Origin: Pseudomonadota bacterium
GTDB lineage: Bacteria; Pseudomonadota; Gammaproteobacteria; Burkholderiales; Burkholderiaceae_B
Direction of reading: 5' to 3'
Assembly (NCBI GenBank): GCA_023388835.1
Contig: JAEWFK010000148.1
Coordinates: forward strand, 1 to 23,014
Length of the DNA stretch: 23,014 bases
Positions 15,359 to 23,014 of this stretch are shown in pieces; the first letter of the stretch is position 1, and every line of letters begins with the position of its first letter. The translations under genes and the position numbers were made by a program. Below the pieces are notes generated by a model. The model made no database searches and was not told where the DNA came from. It saw only the letters and a list, made by a program, of their open reading frames with translations.

Positions 15359-16198
15359 ATGATCGAACGCCGCCCTTTCCTCGACCTTGTATCGCACGCC
15401 CTGCTGCTGTTGGGTGTGGCGACTATCGCCTTTCCCTTGTATGTCGCCCTCGTGGCTTCCACCCAGACGGCTCAGGAAGTGGCGCAGGCGCCCATGTCGC
15501 TCGTGCCTGGCCGGCATTTCTTCACCAACTATCTTGCCGTGCTGACCGGACGTAGCGGCAGCCCCGATGTGGCGCGCATGATGTGGGTCAGTTCCGTCAT
15601 GGCGCTAGTGATCGCCGTGGGGAAAATCGCCATTTCCATGCTCTCGGCGTTCGCGATCGTGTATTTCCGATTCCGCCTGCGCATGTTCTTTTTCTGGATG
15701 ATCTTCGTGACCCTGATGCTGCCTGTCGAAGTCCGCATCACGCCGACCTATGAAGTGGTCGCCGGCCTGGGTCTGCTGGACAGCTACGCCGGCCTGACCC
15801 TGCCCCTGATTGCGTCGGCGACCGCCACCTTTCTTTTCCGTCAGTTCTTTCTGACCGTGCCGGACGAACTGGTCGAAGCGGCGCGTATCGACGGTGCCGG
15901 CCCCATGCGATTCTTCAAGGACGTTCTGCTGCCCCTGTCCAAGACCAGCATTGCGGCGCTGTTCGTCATTCAGTTCATTTACGGCTGGAATCAGTATCTG
16001 TGGCCGCTCATTATGACCACGAGCGAAGACATGTACCCGATTGTCGTGGGCATCAAGCGCATGATTTCCGGCGGCGATGCCGTCACCGAGTGGAACTTGG
16101 TCATGGCGACTGCCATCCTGGCCATGCTGCCGCCGGCCCTGGTGGTGCTGCTTATGCAGAAATGGTTCGTCAAGGGCCTGATAGACTCCGAAAAATGA
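15359..16198 (+). CDS. ugpE: sn-Glycerol-3-phosphate ABC transporter permease UgpE
   Basis: A 279-residue inner-membrane permease (E. coli UgpE 281). Hydrophobic segments begin with [21 protein letters not shown]. The EAA loop is [54 protein letters not shown] (read in shortened form around residues 118-150) and [10 protein letters not shown] are characteristic. It starts 57 bases after ugpA with CGGAG upstream at a rather long spacing. Partner of UgpA. Confidence 0.95.
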   Translation: MIERRPFLDLVSHALLLLGVATIAFPLYVALVASTQTAQEVAQAPMSLVPGRHFFTNYLAVLTGRSGSPDVARMMWVSSVMALVIAVGKIAISMLSAFAIVYFRFRLRMFFFWMIFVTLMLPVEVRITPTYEVVAGLGLLDSYAGLTLPLIASATATFLFRQFFLTVPDELVEAARIDGAGPMRFFKDVLLPLSKTSIAALFVIQFIYGWNQYLWPLIMTTSEDMYPIVVGIKRMISGGDAVTEWNLVMATAILAMLPPALVVLLMQKWFVKGLIDSEK

Positions 16199-16226
16199 TG
16201 AGCCCGGATTCGGGCGGACACACTCT

Positions 16227-17312
16227 ATGGCAACGCTGAGCTTCAAAGACGTCAAGAAAACCTACCCGGGTGATGTCGCCGTGATCCATGGCCTGGACAT
16301 GGACATCACCGATGGCGAGTTCATTGTGATCGTGGGGCCTTCGGGCTGCGGCAAATCGACGCTGATGCGCATGGTTGCCGGCCTAGAAACTATCACCAGC
16401 GGCGAAATCTGCATCGACGGCCGCGTCGTGAACGAACTCGAACCCGCCGAGCGCGACATTGCAATGGTCTTCCAGAACTACGCGCTTTACCCCCATATGT
16501 CGGTGTTCGAAAACATGGCGTATGGGCTCAAAATCCGCAAGCTGTCGAAGGCGGAGATTCGCGAGCGGGTCGACCGGGCAGCCGATATCCTGGAACTGAA
16601 TCTCCTGTTGGAGCGCCGGCCGCGTCAACTGTCGGGCGGCCAACGCCAGCGGGTCGCCATGGGGCGTGCCATCGTGCGTGAACCCAAGGTTTTTCTTTTT
16701 GATGAACCGCTTTCCAACCTGGACGCCAAGCTGCGCGTTCAGATGCGCCTGGAGATTCAGAAATTGCACCGGCGCCTGGGCACGACCAGCCTTTATGTCA
16801 CCCACGACCAGGTTGAAGCCATGACTTTGGCGCAACGCATGATCGTGATGAACCGCGGCATTGCGGAACAGGTCGGTACGCCGGCGGAAGTCTTCGAGAA
16901 GCCGGCTTCGACCTTTGTGGCGGCATTCATCGGCTCGCCGCCCATGAACCTTATTCCCGTGCGCGTCGACAGCCTGCGCCGCGTGCGGGACGACAAGGGA
17001 ACCGGCCTGAACCTGCCGGGCAAACTCGTGCCCGCCCATGTCGAAGACCGGGAATGTTATCTGGGGATGCGGCCGGAGCACATGCGGCTGCATGCGCCGG
17101 GCATATCCATGGAGATCGAGATGATCGAGATTCTTGGATCAGAACAGCTGGTGCACGGTCGCCATGGCGATACATCGATCATTGTGCGCTGCCCCGTGAG
17201 CGAAACTCGCAAGCACCCCTTGCAGATCGGGGAAACCATCGAGGTGGGCGACGACGGGCAGCATCCTCTGCATTGGTTCGATATCAAGACCGGGAAACGG
17301 ATCGACGCCTGA
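16227..17312 (+). CDS. ugpC: sn-Glycerol-3-phosphate ABC transporter ATPase UgpC
   Basis: A 361-residue ABC ATPase of the MalK/UgpC group. Walker A is GPSGCGKST (residues 37-45), Q-loop [13 protein letters not shown], signature LSGGQRQ (135-141), Walker B VFLFDE (155-160) and H-loop His193 in VTHDQ. After residue ~240 comes a C-terminal regulatory OB-like (TOBE) domain with GMRPEHMRL and [16 protein letters not shown]. It energises glycerol-3-phosphate import. It starts 28 bases after ugpE and has no clear ribosome-binding sequence. The ugpQ phosphodiesterase gene that follows in E. coli is absent: the next gene is on the opposite strand. Confidence 0.95.
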   Translation: MATLSFKDVKKTYPGDVAVIHGLDMDITDGEFIVIVGPSGCGKSTLMRMVAGLETITSGEICIDGRVVNELEPAERDIAMVFQNYALYPHMSVFENMAYGLKIRKLSKAEIRERVDRAADILELNLLLERRPRQLSGGQRQRVAMGRAIVREPKVFLFDEPLSNLDAKLRVQMRLEIQKLHRRLGTTSLYVTHDQVEAMTLAQRMIVMNRGIAEQVGTPAEVFEKPASTFVAAFIGSPPMNLIPVRVDSLRRVRDDKGTGLNLPGKLVPAHVEDRECYLGMRPEHMRLHAPGISMEIEMIEILGSEQLVHGRHGDTSIIVRCPVSETRKHPLQIGETIEVGDDGQHPLHWFDIKTGKRIDA

Positions 17313-17365
17313 GCGGCGCCGATATTCTGCCGCAAGAGCGGCGCTTCTGCCTGACTGCCAAGTTG

Positions 17366-17400
17366 GAAAAAAGAGCGCAGACGTCTGTACGCTGCGCTCT
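17366..17400 (-). terminator. Intrinsic terminator after the second livJ-type gene
   Basis: On the minus strand AGAGCGCAG (17400-17392) pairs with CTGCGCTCT (17380-17372) around an 11-base loop and runs into a T-tract (17371-17367). It lies 24 bases after the stop codon at 17425. The ugp operon converges on it from the other side but lacks a T-run in its direction, so it may be mainly one-way. Confidence 0.85.
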
Positions 17401-17424
17401 CGCCCTCACTCAAGCACAGGCGCT

Positions 17425-18549
17425 TTACTTATAGACTTCCTTGCTGCCGTCCTTCTTCCAGGTGAAGATGTCGAAGCGGAAGTCTTCCAGATCGCCCTGA
17501 TCGTCCCATGAAAGCTTGCCAATGGGGGTGTCGACACTGTTCGCATGCAGCCACTTGGCCACCTTTGCGGGGTCGTCTTCGCCGGCGCCTTTGATGCCTT
17601 CAGCAATTGCCTTGGCGGCGGAATAAGCAGTGAGCTGGAAGGCACCGCCCGGGTCGCGCTTATTGTCGCGGAACGCCTTCACGATTTCGGCGTTGGAGGG
17701 ATCCTGGGTGAAGTCGGCCGGCAGCGTAACCAGCATGCCTTCGACGGAATCGCCTCCGATGGCATTGATGTCGGGATTGCCGACGCCCTCGGGACCCATG
17801 AACTTCACCTTGAGGCCTTGCTCGGCGCCCTGACGCAGCAGCAATCCCATTTCGGGGTGGTAGCCGCCGTAGTAGACGAAGTCGGCCCCGCTGCTGCGGA
17901 TCTTCGTGATGACGGCGGAATAATCGCTGTCGCCTGCGTTGATGCCTTCGAACATCGGCACCTTGATGCCGGCCTTTTCAAGCTCCGCGCGCACGGCCGA
18001 CGCGATACCCTGCCCGTAGGACTGCTTGTCGTGCAGGACCGCCACAGCCTGCGGCTTGATGGTTTCGATGATGAACTTTGCCGCGGCTGGGCCCTGCTGA
18101 TCGTCGCGCCCGATCGTGCGGAAGATCATTTCGTAATTCTTGCCGTCGGTCACAGCGGGGGCCGTGGCAGACGGCGAGACCATGACGACGCCTTCGCTGT
18201 CGTAGATGTTGGTTGCCGCAATGGTCGCGCCAGAGCAGACATGGCCGACCACGTAATGGATGCCATCGTTGACGACGCGGTTGGCCACAACTGGACCCTG
18301 CTTGGGCTCGCAGCCATCGTCCATGACGACGGTTTCAAGCTGTTTGCCCAGGACGCCACCGGATGCATTGATCATTTCGACGGCGGTGTCCACGCCTTCC
18401 TTCACCATGGCGCCGTACTGGGTGACGGCACCCGTGAATGGCCCGGCAATGGCGATCTTGATCGTGTCGTTGGCATGTGCCCCTGCAGACATGAGCAGTC
18501 CGGCCGCCAAGCCCAGCGCCGCGGCGATGGGCGTAAATTTTGCTTTCAT
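17425..18549 (-). CDS. Orphan branched-chain amino acid ABC transporter substrate-binding protein (LivJ/LivK type)
   Basis: A 374-residue periplasmic binding protein with signal peptide MKAKFTPIAAALGLAAGLLMSAGAHA, followed by NDTIKIAIAGPFTGAVTQYG. It aligns along its length with the LivJ encoded at 10723-11841, sharing DDGCEPKQ, the Cys pair (DDGC and HVCSGAT), FRTIGRDDQQGP, HDKQSYGQG, FEGINAGDSDYSAVITKI and MGPEGVGNPD. Binding-cleft residues near the N-terminus differ (IAGPFTGAVT against IPQPMTGPAT), so ligand preference may differ. No permease or ATPase gene adjoins it; it probably feeds LivHMGF, as E. coli LivJ and LivK share one permease. Start ATG 18549 has a strong GGAGGA sequence. It ends in its own terminator and is a one-gene transcript or follows oxyR. 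Confidence 0.93.
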   Translation of the reverse strand: MKAKFTPIAAALGLAAGLLMSAGAHANDTIKIAIAGPFTGAVTQYGAMVKEGVDTAVEMINASGGVLGKQLETVVMDDGCEPKQGPVVANRVVNDGIHYVVGHVCSGATIAATNIYDSEGVVMVSPSATAPAVTDGKNYEMIFRTIGRDDQQGPAAAKFIIETIKPQAVAVLHDKQSYGQGIASAVRAELEKAGIKVPMFEGINAGDSDYSAVITKIRSSGADFVYYGGYHPEMGLLLRQGAEQGLKVKFMGPEGVGNPDINAIGGDSVEGMLVTLPADFTQDPSNAEIVKAFRDNKRDPGGAFQLTAYSAAKAIAEGIKGAGEDDPAKVAKWLHANSVDTPIGKLSWDDQGDLEDFRFDIFTWKKDGSKEVYK

Positions 18550-18573
18550 ACGTCCTCCAAAAGTTCGCTGTTT

Positions 18574-18600
18574 AGCATACACCGGCGTCATCCACGGTAA
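18574..18600 (-). promoter_or_regulatory. Possible promoter of the orphan livJ-type gene
   Basis: On the minus strand TTACCG (18600-18595) precedes TATGCTAAA (starting 18579) with a 15-17 base spacing depending on how the -10 is placed. The start codon is about 25 bases further. The match to sigma-70 consensus is partial. Confidence 0.3.
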
Positions 18601-18618
18601 GCGGCATGGCCCTGCAGC

Positions 18619-18635
18619 CTGGGGTAAACCCCCAG
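18619..18635. promoter_or_regulatory. CTGGGG-TAAAC-CCCCAG palindrome upstream of the orphan livJ-type gene
   Basis: A perfect inverted repeat with 6-bp arms and a 5-bp spacer, 70-86 bases before the start codon and just upstream of the possible -35. Its core GGGTTTACCC (gene strand) resembles GGGCATACCC upstream of livJ (11963-11972). Candidate operator; the regulator is unknown. Confidence 0.4.
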
Positions 18636-18682
18636 CTCCGCCAAGCGTGACAACGGTGGTGCACACACCTGGGACGGCGGAT

Positions 18683-19621
18683 TCATCGGGCGTCTGCAGC
18701 CACGTACTGCACACCTGGCAGTTTGCAGTCGCGGATGCTGGTCACAAGCGCGCGCATGGCGGCGGGACGAGGAAAGCTCTTGCGCCAGATCAGCACGACA
18801 CGCCGGTCCGGCACGGGATGATCAAAGGGAATGTAGCGCAGCAGACGGTCTTCCGGTCCGGTGAGATTGAGTGAGCTGGCCGGCATGACCGTCACTCCGA
18901 GGCCGGCGGCGACCATATGACGTATGGTTTCCAGCGACGAACCTTCAAAGCTGCGCTGTATCCCTTCACTGGACGCGGAGTAACGGGCAAACTCGGGGCA
19001 CACCTCCAGTACCTGATCCCGGAAGCAATGTCCCGAACCCAGCAGCAGCATGGTCTCGGTTTTCAACTCTTCCGGGTCGATGCGCTTGCGCTTGGCCCAG
19101 GGATGTTGCGCTGGCACCGCAACGACGAAAGGTTCGTCGTACAGGGGTTCAATAGTAAGACCCGTGTCCGGGACTGGAAGCGCGACAATGGCGCAGTCCA
19201 GTTCACCCTGGCGAAGCAGTTCCAACAGCCGGGTAGTGTAATTTTCCTGAAGCACGAGCGGCATCTGCGGCGTCTGTTCCACCTGCGTGGGCACCAGGCG
19301 CGGCAGCAGATAAGGTGCGATGGTGTAAATGACGCCCACGCGCAAGGGGCCGGCCAGCGGGTCTTCGCTTTGCCGGGCGATTTCCTTCAGCATGGCGGCT
19401 TCCTCGAGTACCTTCTGTGCCTGTGCGACCACCCTGAAACCGACGTCGGTCACGCCAATTTCGCTGCCGCCTCGCTCGAAGAGAATGATGCCGAGCTCGT
19501 CTTCCAGCTTTCTGATGGCGACCGACAAGGTGGGCTGGCTGACGAAGCACGCCTCGGCGGCCCGGCCGAAATGGCGTTCGCGGGCAACCGCCACGATGTA
19601 CTTGAGTTCAGTGAGTGTCAT
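18683..19621 (-). CDS. oxyR: Hydrogen peroxide-sensing LysR-type regulator OxyR
   Basis: A 312-residue LysR-family regulator. The N-terminal winged helix-turn-helix reads MTLTELKYIVAVARERHFGRAAEACFVSQPTLSVAIRKLE. In the sensor domain GSGHCFRDQVLEVC places cysteines at exactly 199 and 208, the redox pair of E. coli OxyR that forms a disulfide on peroxide exposure. IYTIAPYLLP and SLETIRHMVAAGLGVTVMPASS are also OxyR-like. It should activate peroxide-defence genes, none of which are in this window. Start ATG 19621 has AGGAT upstream; the frame is open to 19867 but that part lies inside recG. It begins only 22 bases after the recG stop, so both are likely co-transcribed. Confidence 0.95.
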   Translation of the reverse strand: MTLTELKYIVAVARERHFGRAAEACFVSQPTLSVAIRKLEDELGIILFERGGSEIGVTDVGFRVVAQAQKVLEEAAMLKEIARQSEDPLAGPLRVGVIYTIAPYLLPRLVPTQVEQTPQMPLVLQENYTTRLLELLRQGELDCAIVALPVPDTGLTIEPLYDEPFVVAVPAQHPWAKRKRIDPEELKTETMLLLGSGHCFRDQVLEVCPEFARYSASSEGIQRSFEGSSLETIRHMVAAGLGVTVMPASSLNLTGPEDRLLRYIPFDHPVPDRRVVLIWRKSFPRPAAMRALVTSIRDCKLPGVQYVAADAR

Positions 19622-19643
19622 ATCGGGATATCCTGTGGCGCGC

Positions 19644-21731
19644 TCAGCTACGGAGAAGATCCTCGCGGCCGCGCATCCAGCGGCGCAAATGCCGCTGCAC
19701 GTGTTCCGCTTGGTGTTCCAGCATTTGCGCCGCCGCGACACGTGCCTGTTCCACGATTCCGCTGTCGGACTGCAAGTCGGCGTAGCGCAGCAGCTCCTGT
19801 CCGGATTGGCGCATGCCCAGGAATTCTCCGGGGCCGCGCTGCTCGAGGTCGCGGCGAGCAATTTCAAAACCGTCGGTCGTTTCGTACATGGCTTTCAGCC
19901 GCTCGCGAGCGACCATGCTGAGCGGCCCCTGATACATGAGCACGCAGACGGACTGCCCGCTGCCCCGCCCGACGCGCCCGCGCAGCTGATGCAGCTGAGC
20001 CAAGCCAAAACGTTCGGCGTGTTCGATGATCATCAGGCATGCATTGGGAACGTCCACGCCGACCTCGATCACCGTGGTGGCCACCAGCAATTGAATGTCG
20101 CCCTTGCGAAAGCCGTCCATCACGGCCTGCTTCTCGGCGGCGGGCATGCGCCCATGCATCAGGCCGACAGACATGTCGGGAAATGCTTCTGCCAGGGCGG
20201 CGTGCGTGTCAACGGCGGTCTGCAGCTGCAGGGCCTCGCTTTCCTCGACGAGCGGACACACCCAGTAGGCCTGTCTGCCCGCCAGGACTTCCCGATGCAC
20301 GAGTGTGAGCACTTCTTCACGTCTCGCATCCGATACGAGCTTGGTGACGACGGGACTCCTACCGGGAGGCAGCTCGTCGATCATGGAGACATCAAGATCG
20401 GCAAAAAACGTCATGGCAAGCGTGCGCGGGATAGGCGTCGCACTCATATTCAGCTGGTGGGGAACGCGTGGGCCGGACACGCCTCCGCTCTCTTCCCTGT
20501 CTTCTTCGCCTTTGCGATTGAGTTCCAACCTTTGCGCCACGCCAAAGCGATGCTGTTCGTCCAGGATGACCAGACCCAGCCTGCTGAATCGGACTTTGTC
20601 CTGAATCAGTGCCTGTGTGCCGATGACCAGGTCGACCTCTGCGGCGGCAATGGCTTCCTGAGCCAGGCGCCGCTGCTTCTGTGTGAGACTGCCCGTCAAC
20701 CAGGCCGGCCGTACGCCCAGCGGCGCCAGCAACACGCCCAGCTTGCTGAAATGCTGTTCCGCCAGGATTTCGGTGGGAGCCATGATGGCCACCTGCCATC
20801 CCGCCGCAATGGCTTGAGCGGCGGCGAACGCGGCGACGATGGTCTTGCCGCTGCCCACATCGCCCTGCAGCAGCCGATGCATGGGATAGTCTCGCTCCAG
20901 GTCGGCGGAGATCTCGACGATGACGCGTTCCTGCGCGGCGGTCAGCGCAAAGGGCAGCGTCGCCCTCAGTCGTTGCAGCAGAGGGGAGCCCGCCGCGCGC
21001 AGCGCTTGAGCCTTCTGCGCACGGCGGCGCCGGCGAGCCAGAGCGAGCGAGAGCTGCTGGGCCAGCAATTCGTCGAATTTGATGCGACGCCAGGCTGGAT
21101 GCTCGCGCTCAACTAAATCGTGCGTGGACATGCCGGCGGGCGGCGCGTGCAGAATCCGGATGGCCTCTTCGAAGGAAGGCAGCCCAAGGCCCGCGACAAT
21201 CGCTTCGGGCAGGGATTCCGACAAGTCAGCCTGACCCAGCGCCGCCTGAATGGCGCGACGTAACGACGGCTGGGAGAGCCCGTCAGTCGTAGGATAGACC
21301 GGCGTTAGCGCGTCCGGCAGCGCCGCGTCAGCCAGGGTCACACGGGGATGAACGATCTCACTGCCGTTGAAACCGTGGCGGATTTCGCCCCGCACCCTGA
21401 CCCGGCGCCCCGTTTCGACCTGCCGCCTCTGGTTTGGGTAGAAATGCAGCCACCTCAGGTAGAGACGGCCGGTGCCGTCGGCCAGCGCCGCCACCAGCTG
21501 CCGGCGCGGCCTCAGCTGGACCTCGCTATGCAGGATCTCGCCTTCCACTTGCACCGTCTGGCCCGGCATGGCGCTGCCGATGTCGGAAATGCGGGTTTCG
21601 TCTTCATAGCGGATGGGCAGATGGACGACGAAATCAGAGGGCTCATGCAGGCCCAGGCGCTGAAACTTGCGTTCCAGCTGGCTGCGCGCCGGCGACTTGT
21701 CCGCTTCAGCGGCAGCAGGCATCTGCGTCAT
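19644..21731 (-). CDS. recG: ATP-dependent DNA helicase RecG
   Basis: A 695-residue superfamily 2 helicase that regresses stalled replication forks and processes recombination intermediates. The N-terminal wedge/OB region includes FVVHLPIRYEDETRI (residues 34-48). Helicase motifs follow: Walker A GDVGSGKT (290-297), APTEILAEQH, DEQH at 391-394, MSATPIPRTLAM, and in the C-terminal RecA-like domain LMHGRMP, VEVGVDVPNA and QLRGRVGRG. GPGEFLGMRQSG is a RecG-specific TRG-type motif. A charged stretch between DEQHRFG and the SAT motif (RKGEEDREESGG) looks slightly expanded. Start ATG 21731; a TTG at 21734 is equally possible by frame. The gene starts 24 bases after the ridA stop. Confidence 0.96.
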   Translation of the reverse strand: MTQMPAAAEADKSPARSQLERKFQRLGLHEPSDFVVHLPIRYEDETRISDIGSAMPGQTVQVEGEILHSEVQLRPRRQLVAALADGTGRLYLRWLHFYPNQRRQVETGRRVRVRGEIRHGFNGSEIVHPRVTLADAALPDALTPVYPTTDGLSQPSLRRAIQAALGQADLSESLPEAIVAGLGLPSFEEAIRILHAPPAGMSTHDLVEREHPAWRRIKFDELLAQQLSLALARRRRRAQKAQALRAAGSPLLQRLRATLPFALTAAQERVIVEISADLERDYPMHRLLQGDVGSGKTIVAAFAAAQAIAAGWQVAIMAPTEILAEQHFSKLGVLLAPLGVRPAWLTGSLTQKQRRLAQEAIAAAEVDLVIGTQALIQDKVRFSRLGLVILDEQHRFGVAQRLELNRKGEEDREESGGVSGPRVPHQLNMSATPIPRTLAMTFFADLDVSMIDELPPGRSPVVTKLVSDARREEVLTLVHREVLAGRQAYWVCPLVEESEALQLQTAVDTHAALAEAFPDMSVGLMHGRMPAAEKQAVMDGFRKGDIQLLVATTVIEVGVDVPNACLMIIEHAERFGLAQLHQLRGRVGRGSGQSVCVLMYQGPLSMVARERLKAMYETTDGFEIARRDLEQRGPGEFLGMRQSGQELLRYADLQSDSGIVEQARVAAAQMLEHQAEHVQRHLRRWMRGREDLLRS

Positions 21732-21755
21732 CAAGCAATGTAAGGGTGTGACCGT

Positions 21756-22142
21756 TCAGATGACGACAATGGCTTCGACTTCGAATTGTGCCCCCTTGGG
21801 CAGGCTGGCCACGCCGATGGTGGAGCGCGCGGGAAATGGCTGCGGGATGAGGTCCGCCATGATGGCGTTGACACTGCTGAACTTGCCGAGGTCCGTCAGG
21901 AACAGAGTCAGTTTGACGATGTTCTGGAGGGAGCCGCCTGTGGCTTCGATGACGGCCCGCATGTTCGCAAACGCTTGGCGCACTTGGCCTTCAAAGTTCT
22001 CGGAAACCAGCTCACCCGTGCCAGGTTCCAGCCCGATCTGGCCTGAAAGATAAATCGTGCGGCCGCCGGTAACGGCGGTCGCCTGGGAATACGGACCGAC
22101 CGCCGCCGGCGCGTTGTCGGTATGGATGATTTCCTTGACCAT
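21756..22142 (-). CDS. ridA: Enamine/imine deaminase RidA
   Basis: A 128-residue protein of the YjgF/YER057c/UK114 (Rid) family. The blocks NAPAAVGPYSQATAV, GGRTIYLSGQIGLEPGTGEL, QAFANMRAVIEATGGSLQNIVK and the catalytic-arginine region FPARSTIGVASLPKGAQFEVEAIVVI match RidA. It hydrolyses reactive 2-aminoacrylate-type enamines/imines released by PLP enzymes, protecting them. It is cytosolic and trimeric in relatives. Start ATG 22142 has AGGGG upstream. It precedes recG by 24 bases and may share its transcript. Confidence 0.95.
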   Translation of the reverse strand: MVKEIIHTDNAPAAVGPYSQATAVTGGRTIYLSGQIGLEPGTGELVSENFEGQVRQAFANMRAVIEATGGSLQNIVKLTLFLTDLGKFSSVNAIMADLIPQPFPARSTIGVASLPKGAQFEVEAIVVI

Positions 22143-22180
22143 GCTAGTTAACCCCTGAGTGCGTTAATCGTTTCTATCAA

Positions 22181-22210
22181 AGTGTACGCGGCTATAGGGA
22201 GAACCAACAA
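22181..22210 (-). promoter_or_regulatory. Possible promoter of ridA-recG-oxyR
   Basis: On the minus strand TTGTTG (22210-22205) and TACACT (22186-22181) are 18 bases apart in the 81-base gap between fpr and ridA, about 40 bases before the ridA ATG. Each hexamer matches the sigma-70 consensus in four positions. No terminator for fpr is evident. Confidence 0.35.
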
Positions 22211-22223
22211 GGGCGACGAGAGC

Positions 22224-23000
22224 CTACTTTTCTGCGAAGGCGCGTTCGATCACGTAATCGCCGGCCTGCCCCACTCCGGGCGACACCTTGAAGCCGCGCT
22301 CATCGAGCATGGACGAGACATCGGCCAGCATGGCCGGGCTGCCGCAAATCATTGCGCGATCGATCTCGGGATTCAAGGGCGGAAGCCCGATGTCTTCGAA
22401 CAGCTTGCCCGTTTCAGCCAGTTTGGTGATGCGGCCTTCGTTGCGGAAGGGTTCGCGTGTGACCGTGGGGTAATAAATCAGCTTGTCGCGCACAAACTCG
22501 CCAAAGTATTCATTCGCCGGCAGCTCATCGCGGATATAGTCGTGGTACGCCAGTTCACTCTTGTAGCGCACGCCGTGCACCAGTATGACTTTCTCGAAGC
22601 GTTCGTAAACGTCCGGGTCTTTGATGACGCTCATGAAGGGGGCCAGCCCCGTGCCTGTCGCAAAAAGGTAAAGGTGCTTGCCGGGACGCAGGTCGTCTGC
22701 CACCAGGGTGCCGACGGGCTTGCGGCTCACCAGAATGTCGTCGCCCGGCTGGAGATGTTGCAGGCGCGAGGTGAGTGGGCCGTTGGGCACCTTGATGCTC
22801 AGGAACTCAAGGTTTTCCTCGTAGTTGGCGCTGGCAATGCTGTATGCGCGCATGAGCGGCTTGCCCTCGACTTCGAGCCCGATCATGACGAAGTGACCGT
22901 TATGAAAACGCAGGGCCGCGTCGCGCGTAGTGGTAAAGGAGAAAAGCTTGTCGTTCCAGTGATGGACACTGAGAACCTTTTCGGTATTGAAAGCTGCCAT
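22224..23000 (-). CDS. fpr: Ferredoxin/flavodoxin-NADP+ reductase
   Basis: A 258-residue flavoprotein, complete in the window. The FAD-binding motif RAYSIAS is at residues 51-57, the isoalloxazine/pyrophosphate region GPLTSRL at 74-80, and the NADP-binding glycine motif ATGTGLAPF at 114-122. The end, GDYVIERAFAEK, matches the bacterial subclass I/II Fpr C-terminus. It moves electrons between NADPH and ferredoxin or flavodoxin, for iron-sulfur and radical enzymes and redox defence. Start ATG 23000 sits 14 bases from the right edge, with AGGCTC upstream; its promoter lies beyond the window. Confidence 0.95.
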   Translation of the reverse strand: MAAFNTEKVLSVHHWNDKLFSFTTTRDAALRFHNGHFVMIGLEVEGKPLMRAYSIASANYEENLEFLSIKVPNGPLTSRLQHLQPGDDILVSRKPVGTLVADDLRPGKHLYLFATGTGLAPFMSVIKDPDVYERFEKVILVHGVRYKSELAYHDYIRDELPANEYFGEFVRDKLIYYPTVTREPFRNEGRITKLAETGKLFEDIGLPPLNPEIDRAMICGSPAMLADVSSMLDERGFKVSPGVGQAGDYVIERAFAEK

Positions 23001-23014
23001 GAGCCTATGAAAAA

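Noticed and set aside
13817..15517. A 566-codon minus-strand frame across ugpB, ugpA and ugpE
   Set aside because: Its translation is rich in His, Gln, Arg and Gly with no domain, a typical antisense shadow; it crosses three well-supported genes and a terminator.
19329..21116. A 595-codon plus-strand frame opposite oxyR and recG
   Set aside because: Low-complexity composition and no motif; both strands cannot be coding here, and RecG and OxyR motifs are complete.
1..23014. Mobile element, CRISPR, toxin-antitoxin or biosynthetic cluster
   Set aside because: No transposase, integrase, regular repeat-spacer array, toxin pair or assembly-line enzyme is present; nearly all space is taken by conserved core genes.

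Overview
The window looks like chromosomal DNA of a GC-rich betaproteobacterium, most likely Burkholderiales/Alcaligenaceae (the Bordetella, Achromobacter, Pusillimonas group). This placement rests on protein similarity recalled by eye (PagL lipid A deacylase, OxyR downstream of RecG, high-affinity branched-chain amino acid and glycerol-3-phosphate ABC systems). No 16S or marker search was possible. I recognise 21 protein-coding genes and no RNA gene, insertion sequence, phage or CRISPR array. Every gap between genes is under 300 bases.

Layout. (1) 1-4335, all leftward: a hydroxypyruvate reductase and glycerate kinase pair overlapping at its stop/start, then pagL, an erythrose-4-phosphate dehydrogenase gene (epd) and the first 80 codons of fumC, which runs off the left edge. 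(2) 4462-6935, rightward: an S9 prolyl-oligopeptidase-family peptidase overlapping a glutathione S-transferase by 4 bases. (3) 7008-11841, leftward: a complete branched-chain amino acid ABC operon livJ-livH-livM-livG-livF. The last four genes overlap by one base each, and a terminator-like hairpin separates the binding protein from the permeases. (4) 12016-12840, leftward: proC. (5) 13040-17312, rightward: ugpB-ugpA-ugpE-ugpC for glycerol-3-phosphate uptake, with a three-repeat PHO-box-like sequence upstream of ugpB and a strong terminator after ugpB. (6) 17425-18549, leftward: a second, stand-alone LivJ-type binding protein gene. (7) 18683-23000, leftward: fpr, ridA, recG and oxyR; recG and oxyR are only 22 bases apart.

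How the parts fit. The two ABC transporters share one expression design: a binding protein first, an intrinsic terminator, then the membrane and ATPase genes. This should give excess binding protein by partial read-through. The orphan LivJ paralogue probably lends another ligand specificity to the LivHMGF core, because no second permease set lies beside it. The ugp operon is predicted to be phosphate-starvation (PhoB) controlled. The right end is flavored by redox and damage response (OxyR, RecG, RidA, ferredoxin-NADP reductase).

I did not find a convincing new biological system; most genes are conserved core metabolism and transport. The best leads are regulatory: the PHO-box triplet at ugpB, a perfect 13-bp inverted repeat that buries the epd start codon, and a similar palindrome upstream of both livJ paralogues.
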